DNA from: Clostridium_F caseinilyticum
GTDB lineage: Bacteria; Bacillota; Clostridia; Clostridiales; Clostridiaceae
DNA length: 64,000 nt
Assembly (NCBI RefSeq): GCF_046127645.1
Contig: NZ_CP175919.1
Direction: 5' to 3' (one strand)
Under the pieces are notes generated by a model. That model did not search any database. It was not told where the DNA came from and was given only the letters and a program-made list of their open reading frames with translations. How positions within the stretch are numbered: the stretch's first letter is position 1; each line of letters opens with the position of its first letter. Position numbers and translations under genes: made by a program. Positions 26,644 through 37,300 of the stretch are shown here, piece after piece.

Positions 26644-29600
26644 ATGGAATATACAGAGCTCAGGGATCAGATAAAAGTTAAATTAGTAACTTTGCAAGAG
26701 TTTAATGATAATGAAAATCTATTGAAATTAGGACTGAATTCATTGTCAATAATGAGATTAGTGAATCAGTTGAGAAAGAAGGGAATCAGAGTTTCTTATG
26801 GGGAATTAATGCAAAATCCCAGGTTAGAAAGCTGGTGGAACATTATTCAGATACACGAAAAGAATAAATTAAATAAAGCAGAAGTTGTAGCTGAAGAAAA
26901 GCAAATAGCAAAAGCAGAAACTTTCAAACCCTTTCATTTAACAGACGTTCAATATGCTTATAAGATTGGAAGAACAGATATCCAGGAGCTTGGTGGAGTC
27001 GGATGCCATGCTTATCTAGAGTTTTTAGGAAAAGATGTAGATCCTTTAAGATTAGAAAAGGCATGGAATACTTTGCAATACCATAATACTATGCTTAGAG
27101 CAAGATTCTTAGAAGACGGTACACAAGAAATTATGGATAAGCCATATGATGAACATATTATAGTTAAGGATTTAATATATTGTGCAGATGTTGAAAAAAG
27201 TTTAGCAGAAATCAGAGAATGTCTTTCTCATAGAAAATTAAAAGTAGAAGAAGGACAAGTTGCTGGAATTACACTAAGTCTGCTTCCAGATGGAAAGACA
27301 ATTATTCATTTTGATTTAGATTTACTTGTGGCAGATGTTCAAAGTTTACAAATTCTATTAAGAGATTTATCTTTAGCATATATGGGGCATAGTCTTTCAG
27401 AAGATTCAAAGAACTGGAGCTTTGCAGATTATTTAGAAAGACAGAATAATGATGAAAAACATGAAAAGCAGCAGGCGCAAGAATATTGGAATAACAGACT
27501 TGAAGAATTACCATTTGGACCAGAGCTTCCATTAGAAAAAGAATCAGTTGAAATTAAAAATGTCAGATTTAATAGGAGAACTATAAAAATACAAAAAGAT
27601 GAATGGGATATTTTACAGCAGCGAGCTTCAGAAAATAATGCAACACCTGCTATGCTATTGCTATCTTCTTATGCCATGATTTTAGAGCGTTGGAGCAGAA
27701 CAAAACACTTTCTGATTAACATTCCACTATTTAATAGAAAGACAGAATATAAAGGACTAGAAGATGTAGTTGCTGACTTCACCACTTTATTATTGATGGA
27801 AGTAGATATGAGGAAGAAAAAGACTTTTCTAGAACTTTTAAATACAGTTCAAGAACAAATACATGAGGATATGAAACATACAGCTTACTCTGGTGTACAG
27901 GTTCAAAGAGATTTAACACGCTTATATGGAGAAAAGCAGAATATAGCACCAGCTGTATTTGCATGCAATTTAGGAAATCCACTAATAACTACAGACTTCA
28001 AAAAGACTTTGGGGGAATTTTCTTATATGATTTCTCAAACTCCAGGAGTTTGCTTGGACTTTCAAGTATATGAAGATGAAACTGGATTAATGTTAGCTTG
28101 GGACACAGTAGATGAACTTTTCCCAGAAAGAATGATAGATGATATGATTCACAGCTTAGAGGAATGTCTGCATAGATTAAGTAAAGAACATTGGAATCAA
28201 TATTTTGATGTTTTACCACAATATCAAAAGGAGTTTATTGAAAAACAAAAGAATATTGAGCCATTACAAGAAGATGAATGCTTATATGAAGCTTTTCTTA
28301 GAAATGTAAGAGAAAATCCTGGAAAGACCGCTATTATTGATACGGGCCAGAATATAAAGATTTCTTACTCAGAGCTTGAAAAAGAAGCTTTGTCTATTGC
28401 AGCATTTATCGTGAAGAAAAAGATTACGAAAGAACCAATTGCAATTTCTCTTACAAGAGGTTATAAACAGGCAGCAGCAGCTTTAGGAATATTATTGTCT
28501 GGCAATCTATATGTTCCAGTTAGCTTAAATCAGCCAAAAGAAAGAAGAAAATTAATACATGAAAGAACAGGCATACATTATGCAATAGCTGATGAGAATA
28601 ATTTCACTTCTGTTGAATGGCCGGATGAAACACAAGTTCTGAAGTTTGAAGATCTTGTTAAAGAAGAACCATTATATGAATTGCCACAAATATATCCACA
28701 AGATTCTGCTTATATCATTATGACATCTGGAACTACTGGTTTGCCAAAAGGAGCAGAAATGTACCATAGGGGAGCTTACAATACAATTACAGATATAAAT
28801 CAACGCTTTGGTATTACTAAAGAAGATAGTGTACTGGGGGTTTCATCAATGGACTTTGACTTATCTGTATATGATTTATTTGGAACATTTAGTAGTGGTG
28901 GAACTTTAATTATGATACCAGAAGAAAGAAAAAGAGATGCTGAATTTTGGATGCATCAGGTTATGAAATACAATATCACAATATGGAACTCAGTACCAGT
29001 TTTATTAGATATGTTATTGGTTCAGGCAGAAGCTTATAATAAGAAATTACCACTAAAAAGAGTTATGCTTTCTGGAGACTGGATTGGATTGGATCTTCCT
29101 GAACGTGTGGCAAAGACAACAGAAGATTGTAAATTTATTGCTATGGGTGGAGCAACAGAAGCAAGTATTTGGTCAAATTATATGGAAGTTAGACTTCCTA
29201 TTCCGGAAAAATGGAGTTCTATTCCATATGGAAGACCATTAGCACATCAATCATATAGAGTAGTAGATGAAAAAGGTATGGATACGCCATTCTTAGTAGA
29301 AGGAGAACTTTGGATAGGAGGAGCAGGTGTAGGAACATATCGAGGTGACGATGAGTTAGTTAAAAAGAAATTTATAAAAGATGCATCTGGTATCTGGTAT
29401 AGGACTGGAGATAAGGGACGTTTTTGGAATGATGGAACAATAGAATTTCTTGGACGTGAAGATTTCCAAGTTAAAATACATGGACATAGAATCGAATTAG
29501 GAGAAATAGAAACTACATTAAAATCTATCAAAGATATAAGTAAAGCAGTAGTTGAATCTTCAGATGGAAGCATAGGAGATAAGCACCTAGTTGCTTATTT

Positions 29601-32600
29601 AGAAACAAATAGTAAAAAAGATGCACCTCTTTATTTAAAAAATGAGATTCTTCAAGAAAAAATAAATAGAAAATGGAGTGTAATATCTAGTATTGATGCA
29701 CAGCCATGTCAGGAAAAAGAATTTGATAATGCATTGAAATATGGAGAATGGAAGGTTTGTAAAGCTATGTTAGAGGTTTTACAAACATTGGACGTTTTTA
29801 AATCAGGAAAAGAATATTCATATGATGAAATAATGAATCATGGAAGTATTTCTGCTACACAAAAGAAAACACTTTGCTGCTGGCTAGAAGCTTTGATTCA
29901 CTATGGATTTATTAAAGAAGTAAAAGGGATATATTCTGTATTAGAAAATGTAGATGAAATACAAGTAGAAATGAATACAGATTTAAAGAAAATAGATTCT
30001 TATATAGATAGATTAAAACCATATTTGCCAGAATTGCTACAGGGAATCAAGAATCCTATTGAAGTTTATTATGCAGAAAATAAGGAATTATCTCCAAATA
30101 ATCTATTAGAGCAGCTTCCAGGAATAGAAGATACAACTAATGCGTTAATTAATCAGATTCAGAAGTTACTCGAAAATTATCATGAGAAAATTAGAATTTT
30201 AGAAGTAGGAACTAGAGATATAAAAATTACAAAAATGATATTAGATTCACTAAAGGACAAGAACATTGAATATACATATACAGATTCTTCTATGTTTTTT
30301 GTCAATGAAGGAAAGGAACTTTTAGAATCATATCCATTTGTAAAATTTGAAGTGCTAGATTTAGAAAAAGAAGAATTCATGTTAGAAACAGAATATCAAT
30401 ATGATTGTATAATTGCAGTAAATTCAATTCATAGAATGAGTAACTTAGATACTGCTTTGAAAAATATAAAGAAGTTATTACTTTCAGATGGAACATTGAT
30501 AATGCTTGAATTAACAAAACAGACATATCTGAAGGATATTACTGCTACTATTCTTGAAGATGAAAAAGAATGTAAAAGAGAGTCTTCAATTTTAGATCAT
30601 AAGCAGTGGAGAAGAGTTTTAGAGGGAAATGAATTTGATAAAGTTTGTGTATATCCAGAAGATGCAACTTTAAGTGGAAGAAATGTTTTTATAGTTATGT
30701 CACAAGACCCAGTGTACATTTTGAATAATGAATATATTAGTATATCTATAAGCGAAAAGTTGCCTGAATATATGATTCCAAAGATATATCATGCATTAGA
30801 AAAGCTTCCATTAAGTAAAAATGGAAAAATAGATAGAAAAGCTTTAAGAGCATTGAGTACAAAGAAAGTAGAGGTTTCATTGAAAGAAGAACCATCAACA
30901 GAGACTGAAAAGCAACTTAGAAATATCTGGAGAGAAACCTTTAAAATAGAGGAGATTGGAGTATTAGACAATTATTATTTACTTGGGGGAGATTCTTTAA
31001 TTGCAACTAGGATGCTTACAAAGGTTAGAGATAAATTTAAAGTAGCGGTTTCTATTAAGGATCTGATGGGTTTAAAAACTATTAAAGAGCAGGCAAGACG
31101 TGTTGATGAGCTTTTAAGAATAGATGAAAAAGTAGAAAGTCAAGAGCTTCCAATAATTATTCCAGATAAAGAAAATGAAAATGAACCATTTACATTGACA
31201 GAAGTACAGCAGGCTTATTGGATTGGAAGAAGTGGAATGTATGACTTGGGACAAGTTTCAACTCATTGCTATTTTGAATTAGATGGAGAAAATATTGATA
31301 TTGCTAAGCTACAAGCATCTTGGAATGACATGATTAAACAGCATGGAATGATGCGTGTAATTATTCTTGAAAGTGGAAAACAGCAGATATTAAAAACAGC
31401 TCCAGAATATCAAATATCTATTATGAACTTAGAAGAACTTGAAAATGATGTTGTGGAAAATCAGCTAGAAAAGATTCGCTTGGAGATGTCTCATCAGGTA
31501 ATTATAACAGAAACATGGCCATTATTTGATGTAAGAGCAACTGTAATGAAAAACAAAAAAATGAGAATACATATAAGCTTTGATAATTTAATTTTTGATG
31601 GATGGAGTATGTTCTATTTGTTAAATGAATGGGCAAAGAGATATCGTGATGAATTTGATGAAATCCCTAAATTAGAACTTTCATTCAGAGATTATGTTTT
31701 AGGATTGGAAAAAATAAAAGATTTAGGAGCTTATCAAAAAGATAAAGAATATTGGTTAGGTAGAATTGATGATTTTGCGTCAGCACCAGAATTGCCTTTA
31801 GCTAAAAATGAAAATGAAATTACTAAGCAAAAATTCACAAGAAGAACTGCTTATCTTAAGCAACATGAATGGGAAAGCTTAAAGAATTCTGCAAAGCAAC
31901 ATGGAATTACACCAGCTGTATTATTGATTACAGCATATACAGAGGTTCTTAGAAGATGGAGTAATAATGCGGACTTCACACTTAACTTAACCCAATTTGA
32001 TAGGAAACCTTTACATCCACAAGTAAATGATCTAGTAGGAGATTTTACTACATTAACACTTTTAGAAGTTAAAAACAGTAAGGAAGATAACTTTATAAAA
32101 CGTGCAGAGGTAGTTCAGACTCAGCTTATGGAAGATTTAGAGCATACATTCTATAGTGCTGTAGAAGTTCAAAGAGAGCTAAAAAGAAAAGATGGAAATA
32201 CAACAGGTTCTATGATGCCAATAGTATTTACTAGTGGATTAGGTATTGATCAATGGAATGAAGGAAAGTGGATAGGAAAACTTGTATACAATATCAGTCA
32301 GACGCCACAGGTTTGGTTAGATCATCAAGTTGTAGAACGTGATGGAGGTTTGGGTCTTTTCTGGGATAGTGTAGATGAATTATTCTATCCAGGAATGCTA
32401 GATGAAATGTTTAAGACATATACAGGACTTTTGAAAGATTTAGCAGCCAATAAGGAAAGATTTACACAAGAATCCACAAGTCTTGTTAATATACCAATAT
32501 CAGAATCACGTAAAAATGCAAATGAAACAGAAAGAAGTTTTGCTGATAAATCTTTAGATGAATTATTCTTAGAAATGGAAAAGAAATTACCAGAAAAAAC

Positions 32601-34326
32601 TGCCATTGTAAATGGGGCGTTTAGATTAACTTATAGAGAAGTGAAAGAAAAATCTTTATACTTGTGCAGACAATTACAAGAACTTCATACAGAAAAAGAA
32701 GAAATTGTAGCTGTTTTAATGGAAAAGAGCTGGGAACAGATTATATCTGTATTTGGAATTTTATTTGCAGGTGCAGCATATCTCCCACTAGATATTGAAA
32801 ATCCAAGAGAACGTTTAGAGAAGATTTTAACCGATAGTAAAACAAAGAATATTTTAGTAAAGAAAGAATTCTTAGAAGAAAATGAATGGTTAAGAAGATG
32901 GAATTGTATTGTCGTAGATGGAGAAGGAGTAGAAGAAGATACTTCAATTATTGTAAAGAAGAATACAGATTCTTTAGCATATACTATATATACTTCAGGA
33001 AGTACAGGAATGCCTAAAGGCGTTATGATTTCACATAAAGCTGCGGTAAATACAATTTTAGATATTAATTCTAGATTTAATGTAGATGAGAATGATGTAT
33101 CTCTTGCAGTATCAAATTTACACTTCGATCTTTCAGTGTATGATATATTTGGAATATTGGGAAGTGGAGGAAAATTAGTTATTCCCGATAGTTATAAGAC
33201 AAAAAACCCAGAGCATTGGATAGAATTAATGAATGAAGAGGGAATCACTGTTTGGAATAGTGTACCTACATTTGTTGAAATGTTAGTAGAATATGAAGCT
33301 CATCAAAATAAATTACTTAGAAAAGATCTTAGATTAGTTATGATGAGTGGCGATTGGATAGCTACTTTATTACCTGATAGAATAAGAAACATTTTTGGAG
33401 ATTTAACAATTATATCAATGGGAGGAGCAACAGAAGCTAGTATCTGGTCAAATATTTTTGAAATTACTGAAAAAGTTCCAGAGGATTGGACGAGCATTCC
33501 ATATGGGAAACCATTATCAAATCAAAAATATTATATATTAAATTCAGTCTTAAAAAATTGCCCTGATTGGGTTACAGGTATGCTTTATATTAGTGGAGCA
33601 GGGCTTGCAAAAGGTTATTTGAATGATACAGAAAAAACAGCAGAAAAGTTTATTTATCATTCAGAAATAGGAGAAAAGTTATATTGTACTGGTGATATGG
33701 GAAGATATTGGCCAGATGGAAATATTCAGTTTTTAGGAAGAGCTGATAACCAAATAAAAGTTAATGGATATAGAGTAGAACTTGGAGAAATTGAAAATGC
33801 ATTAATTAAGATTCAGGGTATCAATAAAGCAGTGGCAATGCCAATATCATCAAATGATATGGTAAGTATAGTTGCCTTTGTAGAGTGCCAAGATGAGTTA
33901 GATGATAGTGCTGTAAAAGAAGAATTAAGATCATTAATTCCAGAATATGAAATACCTAAACAGATTATTAAACTTTCACTATTACCATTATCAAATAACG
34001 GAAAAATTGATAGAAAAGCATTAAATGAAATATGGAAACAACAAAAAATAGATGAGCCTGAAGATAAAATATTATTACCTAGAACTGAAATGGAAGAGAA
34101 TCTTTCCACATTTGTTGAAAAAATATTAGGAGTTAATATAGGTATTCAAAGAGGTTTCTTTGCAAATGGTGGTGATTCACTAAAAGCAATCAGATTGGTT
34201 AATCTTTTAAAGGAAGAATTAAATTGTGATGTTTCATTAAGAGATTTATATAAATATTCTACAGTTGAAAAATTAGCTAAATTTATTGAAGAACAACAAG
34301 AAGATTTTGAAGAAGGTACATTATAA
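26644..34326 (+). CDS. NRPS: ArCP-Cy-A(Cys)-[MT-like]-PCP-Cy-A(Cys)-PCP
   Basis: A 2560-residue synthetase resembling HMWP2 and PchE. Domains in order: aryl carrier (LGLNSL, Ser33); cyclization domain (about 95-520, DLDLLVAD active site); adenylation domain 1 (about 545-1400) with FDLSVYDLFG, WNSVP and GGATEASIW, which fit a cysteine code of the DLYN type. Inside it, after GEIET, lies a methyltransferase-like insert (about 960-1375) whose SAM motif is degenerate (ILEVGTRDIKI). PCP (LGGDSL, Ser1451), a second cyclization domain (about 1517-1950, DNLIFD), adenylation domain 2 (FDLSVYDIFG, WNSVP, GGATEASIW, also Cys) and a final PCP (GGDSLKAIR, about 2509) follow. Two aryl-linked thiazolines are predicted. 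The ATG at 26644 has gaggtg; GTG at 26635 is inferior. Confidence 0.92.
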   Translation: MEYTELRDQIKVKLVTLQEFNDNENLLKLGLNSLSIMRLVNQLRKKGIRVSYGELMQNPRLESWWNIIQIHEKNKLNKAEVVAEEKQIAKAETFKPFHLTDVQYAYKIGRTDIQELGGVGCHAYLEFLGKDVDPLRLEKAWNTLQYHNTMLRARFLEDGTQEIMDKPYDEHIIVKDLIYCADVEKSLAEIRECLSHRKLKVEEGQVAGITLSLLPDGKTIIHFDLDLLVADVQSLQILLRDLSLAYMGHSLSEDSKNWSFADYLERQNNDEKHEKQQAQEYWNNRLEELPFGPELPLEKESVEIKNVRFNRRTIKIQKDEWDILQQRASENNATPAMLLLSSYAMILERWSRTKHFLINIPLFNRKTEYKGLEDVVADFTTLLLMEVDMRKKKTFLELLNTVQEQIHEDMKHTAYSGVQVQRDLTRLYGEKQNIAPAVFACNLGNPLITTDFKKTLGEFSYMISQTPGVCLDFQVYEDETGLMLAWDTVDELFPERMIDDMIHSLEECLHRLSKEHWNQYFDVLPQYQKEFIEKQKNIEPLQEDECLYEAFLRNVRENPGKTAIIDTGQNIKISYSELEKEALSIAAFIVKKKITKEPIAISLTRGYKQAAAALGILLSGNLYVPVSLNQPKERRKLIHERTGIHYAIADENNFTSVEWPDETQVLKFEDLVKEEPLYELPQIYPQDSAYIIMTSGTTGLPKGAEMYHRGAYNTITDINQRFGITKEDSVLGVSSMDFDLSVYDLFGTFSSGGTLIMIPEERKRDAEFWMHQVMKYNITIWNSVPVLLDMLLVQAEAYNKKLPLKRVMLSGDWIGLDLPERVAKTTEDCKFIAMGGATEASIWSNYMEVRLPIPEKWSSIPYGRPLAHQSYRVVDEKGMDTPFLVEGELWIGGAGVGTYRGDDELVKKKFIKDASGIWYRTGDKGRFWNDGTIEFLGREDFQVKIHGHRIELGEIETTLKSIKDISKAVVESSDGSIGDKHLVAYLETNSKKDAPLYLKNEILQEKINRKWSVISSIDAQPCQEKEFDNALKYGEWKVCKAMLEVLQTLDVFKSGKEYSYDEIMNHGSISATQKKTLCCWLEALIHYGFIKEVKGIYSVLENVDEIQVEMNTDLKKIDSYIDRLKPYLPELLQGIKNPIEVYYAENKELSPNNLLEQLPGIEDTTNALINQIQKLLENYHEKIRILEVGTRDIKITKMILDSLKDKNIEYTYTDSSMFFVNEGKELLESYPFVKFEVLDLEKEEFMLETEYQYDCIIAVNSIHRMSNLDTALKNIKKLLLSDGTLIMLELTKQTYLKDITATILEDEKECKRESSILDHKQWRRVLEGNEFDKVCVYPEDATLSGRNVFIVMSQDPVYILNNEYISISISEKLPEYMIPKIYHALEKLPLSKNGKIDRKALRALSTKKVEVSLKEEPSTETEKQLRNIWRETFKIEEIGVLDNYYLLGGDSLIATRMLTKVRDKFKVAVSIKDLMGLKTIKEQARRVDELLRIDEKVESQELPIIIPDKENENEPFTLTEVQQAYWIGRSGMYDLGQVSTHCYFELDGENIDIAKLQASWNDMIKQHGMMRVIILESGKQQILKTAPEYQISIMNLEELENDVVENQLEKIRLEMSHQVIITETWPLFDVRATVMKNKKMRIHISFDNLIFDGWSMFYLLNEWAKRYRDEFDEIPKLELSFRDYVLGLEKIKDLGAYQKDKEYWLGRIDDFASAPELPLAKNENEITKQKFTRRTAYLKQHEWESLKNSAKQHGITPAVLLITAYTEVLRRWSNNADFTLNLTQFDRKPLHPQVNDLVGDFTTLTLLEVKNSKEDNFIKRAEVVQTQLMEDLEHTFYSAVEVQRELKRKDGNTTGSMMPIVFTSGLGIDQWNEGKWIGKLVYNISQTPQVWLDHQVVERDGGLGLFWDSVDELFYPGMLDEMFKTYTGLLKDLAANKERFTQESTSLVNIPISESRKNANETERSFADKSLDELFLEMEKKLPEKTAIVNGAFRLTYREVKEKSLYLCRQLQELHTEKEEIVAVLMEKSWEQIISVFGILFAGAAYLPLDIENPRERLEKILTDSKTKNILVKKEFLEENEWLRRWNCIVVDGEGVEEDTSIIVKKNTDSLAYTIYTSGSTGMPKGVMISHKAAVNTILDINSRFNVDENDVSLAVSNLHFDLSVYDIFGILGSGGKLVIPDSYKTKNPEHWIELMNEEGITVWNSVPTFVEMLVEYEAHQNKLLRKDLRLVMMSGDWIATLLPDRIRNIFGDLTIISMGGATEASIWSNIFEITEKVPEDWTSIPYGKPLSNQKYYILNSVLKNCPDWVTGMLYISGAGLAKGYLNDTEKTAEKFIYHSEIGEKLYCTGDMGRYWPDGNIQFLGRADNQIKVNGYRVELGEIENALIKIQGINKAVAMPISSNDMVSIVAFVECQDELDDSAVKEELRSLIPEYEIPKQIIKLSLLPLSNNGKIDRKALNEIWKQQKIDEPEDKILLPRTEMEENLSTFVEKILGVNIGIQRGFFANGGDSLKAIRLVNLLKEELNCDVSLRDLYKYSTVEKLAKFIEEQQEDFEEGTL

Positions 34327-34349
34327 ATATAAGTATGTGAGGGAAGGTT

Positions 34350-37300
34350 ATGGATATAATTGGAATTGTTGAAGAGTGCGTAAAAAGAGGAATACAATTA
34401 TGGACAGAAAACGGAAGACTGCATTTTAAAAGCCCAGCTGGTGCATTAGATAAAGAATTAAAGGAAAATTTAAAAAGATTAAAACCAGAGTTAATTAATT
34501 ATTTAGAGGAACAAAAGAAAAATAAAATACAAAGCATGGAAGATGAAAAATATGAAAATTTCCCAATTACTGATATTCAAGGAGCATATTTAGTTGGAAG
34601 AAATAAAGCTTATCTATATGGAGGAATTGGTTGTAAGATATATGCAGAATTCATGACTAAGTTTACAGATTATGATAGATTTTTAAAAGCTGTAAATCAA
34701 TTAATTCAACGACATGAAATGTTAAGAGTAAAGGTAAGTAAAGAAGGAAAACAAGTTTATTTAGAAGAGTTAGTTGAAAATCCAGTATGTGTATATGATT
34801 TATCACATAAATCTCAGGAAGAGAAAGATAATGTAACAAAAGAAATTAGAGAGAAGCTTCAATTTAAACAATATGATCCTGAAAAAGATGCCTTATTTGA
34901 TATTGGCCTATGCATATTAAATGAAAGTGAAGGAATCTTATATCTATCATTAGATATGCTACTTGGAGATTTTGTCAGCATAGATATAGTTGTAAAAGAT
35001 TTAGAAAAGTTATATGAAGAAGAAAAATTAGAGCCTTTAACTATAACTTTCAGAGATTTCATAATGTATAAAAATAGAGAGAAGGAAACTATGCAATTTT
35101 GTAGCTCCTATGAAAATGATAAAAATTATTGGATGAATAGAATAGATACATTACCAGCAGAACCAGAATTACCAAAGGAAGAACAGTTTGATATTATTCA
35201 GACTGGAAGGTTCTATCATAAAGAATATTTAGTTAGTAATGAATATTGGAAGATAGTTGAACAATTATCTAGAAGATATAGTGTTACACCAACTTCTGTT
35301 ATATTAGCTGTATATTCTTTAGTGCTAGGAAGATGGTCAAAAAATAAAGACTTCTTAATTAATATAACAACACTTAACCGTCCAGCTGTCCATAATCAAA
35401 TAGATAAGATTATAGGAGATTTTACAACTACTACATTATTTCAAGTAAAAAATTCTAAGAATTTATCATTCGTTGATAATGTCAGAGCTGTACAAGAACA
35501 GTTATTTGCAGATTTAGAGCATAATTTATTTAATGGGGTAGGGGTACTTAGAGAATTAAATAGAAAAAATAAAAGAAGCTTTGCGCCTTACGTATTTACA
35601 AGTACTATAGGAGCTGATTCAGAAAATACAGCTTTAAGTAAAATTAAGCTATTATACAAGATAAGTCAAACACCACAAGTACTTATTGACTGCCAAATAA
35701 GCAGGCAAAGTGAAGGTGTCATGATAAACTGGGATATTAGAGAAGGTGTATTTTTAAATGAAATGATTGACGATATGTTTGAAGTATTTAAAAATACCCT
35801 AACTGATTTTATAAAAGATGATACCAATTGGGAAAAGAAGATAAATTTAAGCCTTCCATCAAAAACAGAATTAATACGTAAAAAAGTAAATGGAACAAAG
35901 AAAGATTATCCAAAGGAAAATTTAGTTTCGGGTATATATAATTCCTTCAGAACTTATCCAGATAAAACAGCAGTTATCTTTAATGACTATAGTTATTCTT
36001 ATAAGGAATTAGGATCATATGTTGCTTTTGTTCAAGAACAACTAGAAAAGAATAAAATCCAAACAGGAGATAGAGTTGGAATTTTATTAGAGAAAGGAAT
36101 ATGGCAGGTAGCATCAGTTATTGCTGTAGTATCAATGGGTGGAATATATGTACCAATAGATATTGGTCAGCCATGGAGCAGACAGGAAACAATAATTGAA
36201 CAAGCTGCTATAAAAATAAATATTGTTCAAGAAAAGATAAATGGGAACAATGAAAAGAATATATTTATTTCAAAAGAAGAAACAATAGCTTCTGTTAAGA
36301 AAGTAAAATGTAACGAAGTTGATCCAGAAAAGTCAGCATATGCTATCTTCACATCTGGAAGTACTGGCACACCTAAGGGTGTAGAAATGTCACATGTTGC
36401 TGCTATGAATACTATAACAGATATGTATCAAAAGTTTAACATTACTCATGAAGACAAAGTTTTAGGTCTTTCTAATTTATATTTTGATTTATCTGTATTT
36501 GATGTATTTGGGACTTTATCTATTGGTGGAACATTAGTAGTGCCACTAGAAAGCAGGAAGAGAGAAGTCTCGCATTGGGCATCTTTATGTCATAAATACA
36601 ATGTAACTATATTAGATATGGTTCCAGCTCAAATGGAAATGTATATGGCTTATCTTGAAGTTGATGAAAAGAGTAAGGATAATGCATTACGTTTAGTTTT
36701 AATGTCTGGTGATTGGATACCCATAAATTTAACAAAGAAAATACAGTCAAGATTTTCAAATATAGACTGCATAGGTCTTGGTGGGGCAACAGAAGCAGGA
36801 ATCTGGTCTATATATTATCCAACTGAAAAATTAGAAGATACAGATAAAAATGTACCATATGGCACACCATTATCAAATCAGAGATTCTATATTATAGATG
36901 AGAATGATAATCCTTGTCCAGATTATGTTATAGGTGAAATATGTATTGCTGGAGATAGTCTTTCAGTAGGCTACTTAAATGATGAAGAGATGACTAAAGT
37001 CAAATTTGGATTTTCAAAGCAGTTAGGTGAAAGAATATATAGAACTGGAGACCTGGGAAGCTATAGAGCAGATGGAGTTATAGAGTTTATAGGCAGAAAG
37101 GATACTCAAGTTAAAATTAATGGATATAGAGTTGAATTAGGGGAAGTAGAAAATGCCTTAAAGAGACATATGGGAATTGAAAATGCTGTTGTTTTAAAAG
37201 AAAGTGATACCAGCTTAGCTGCATATGTAAAAGTAGGAGAAACTATTAATGTTGAAAATAAACTTGAAGAAAGAACTCTCGATGAAGATAAGCAATTAGA

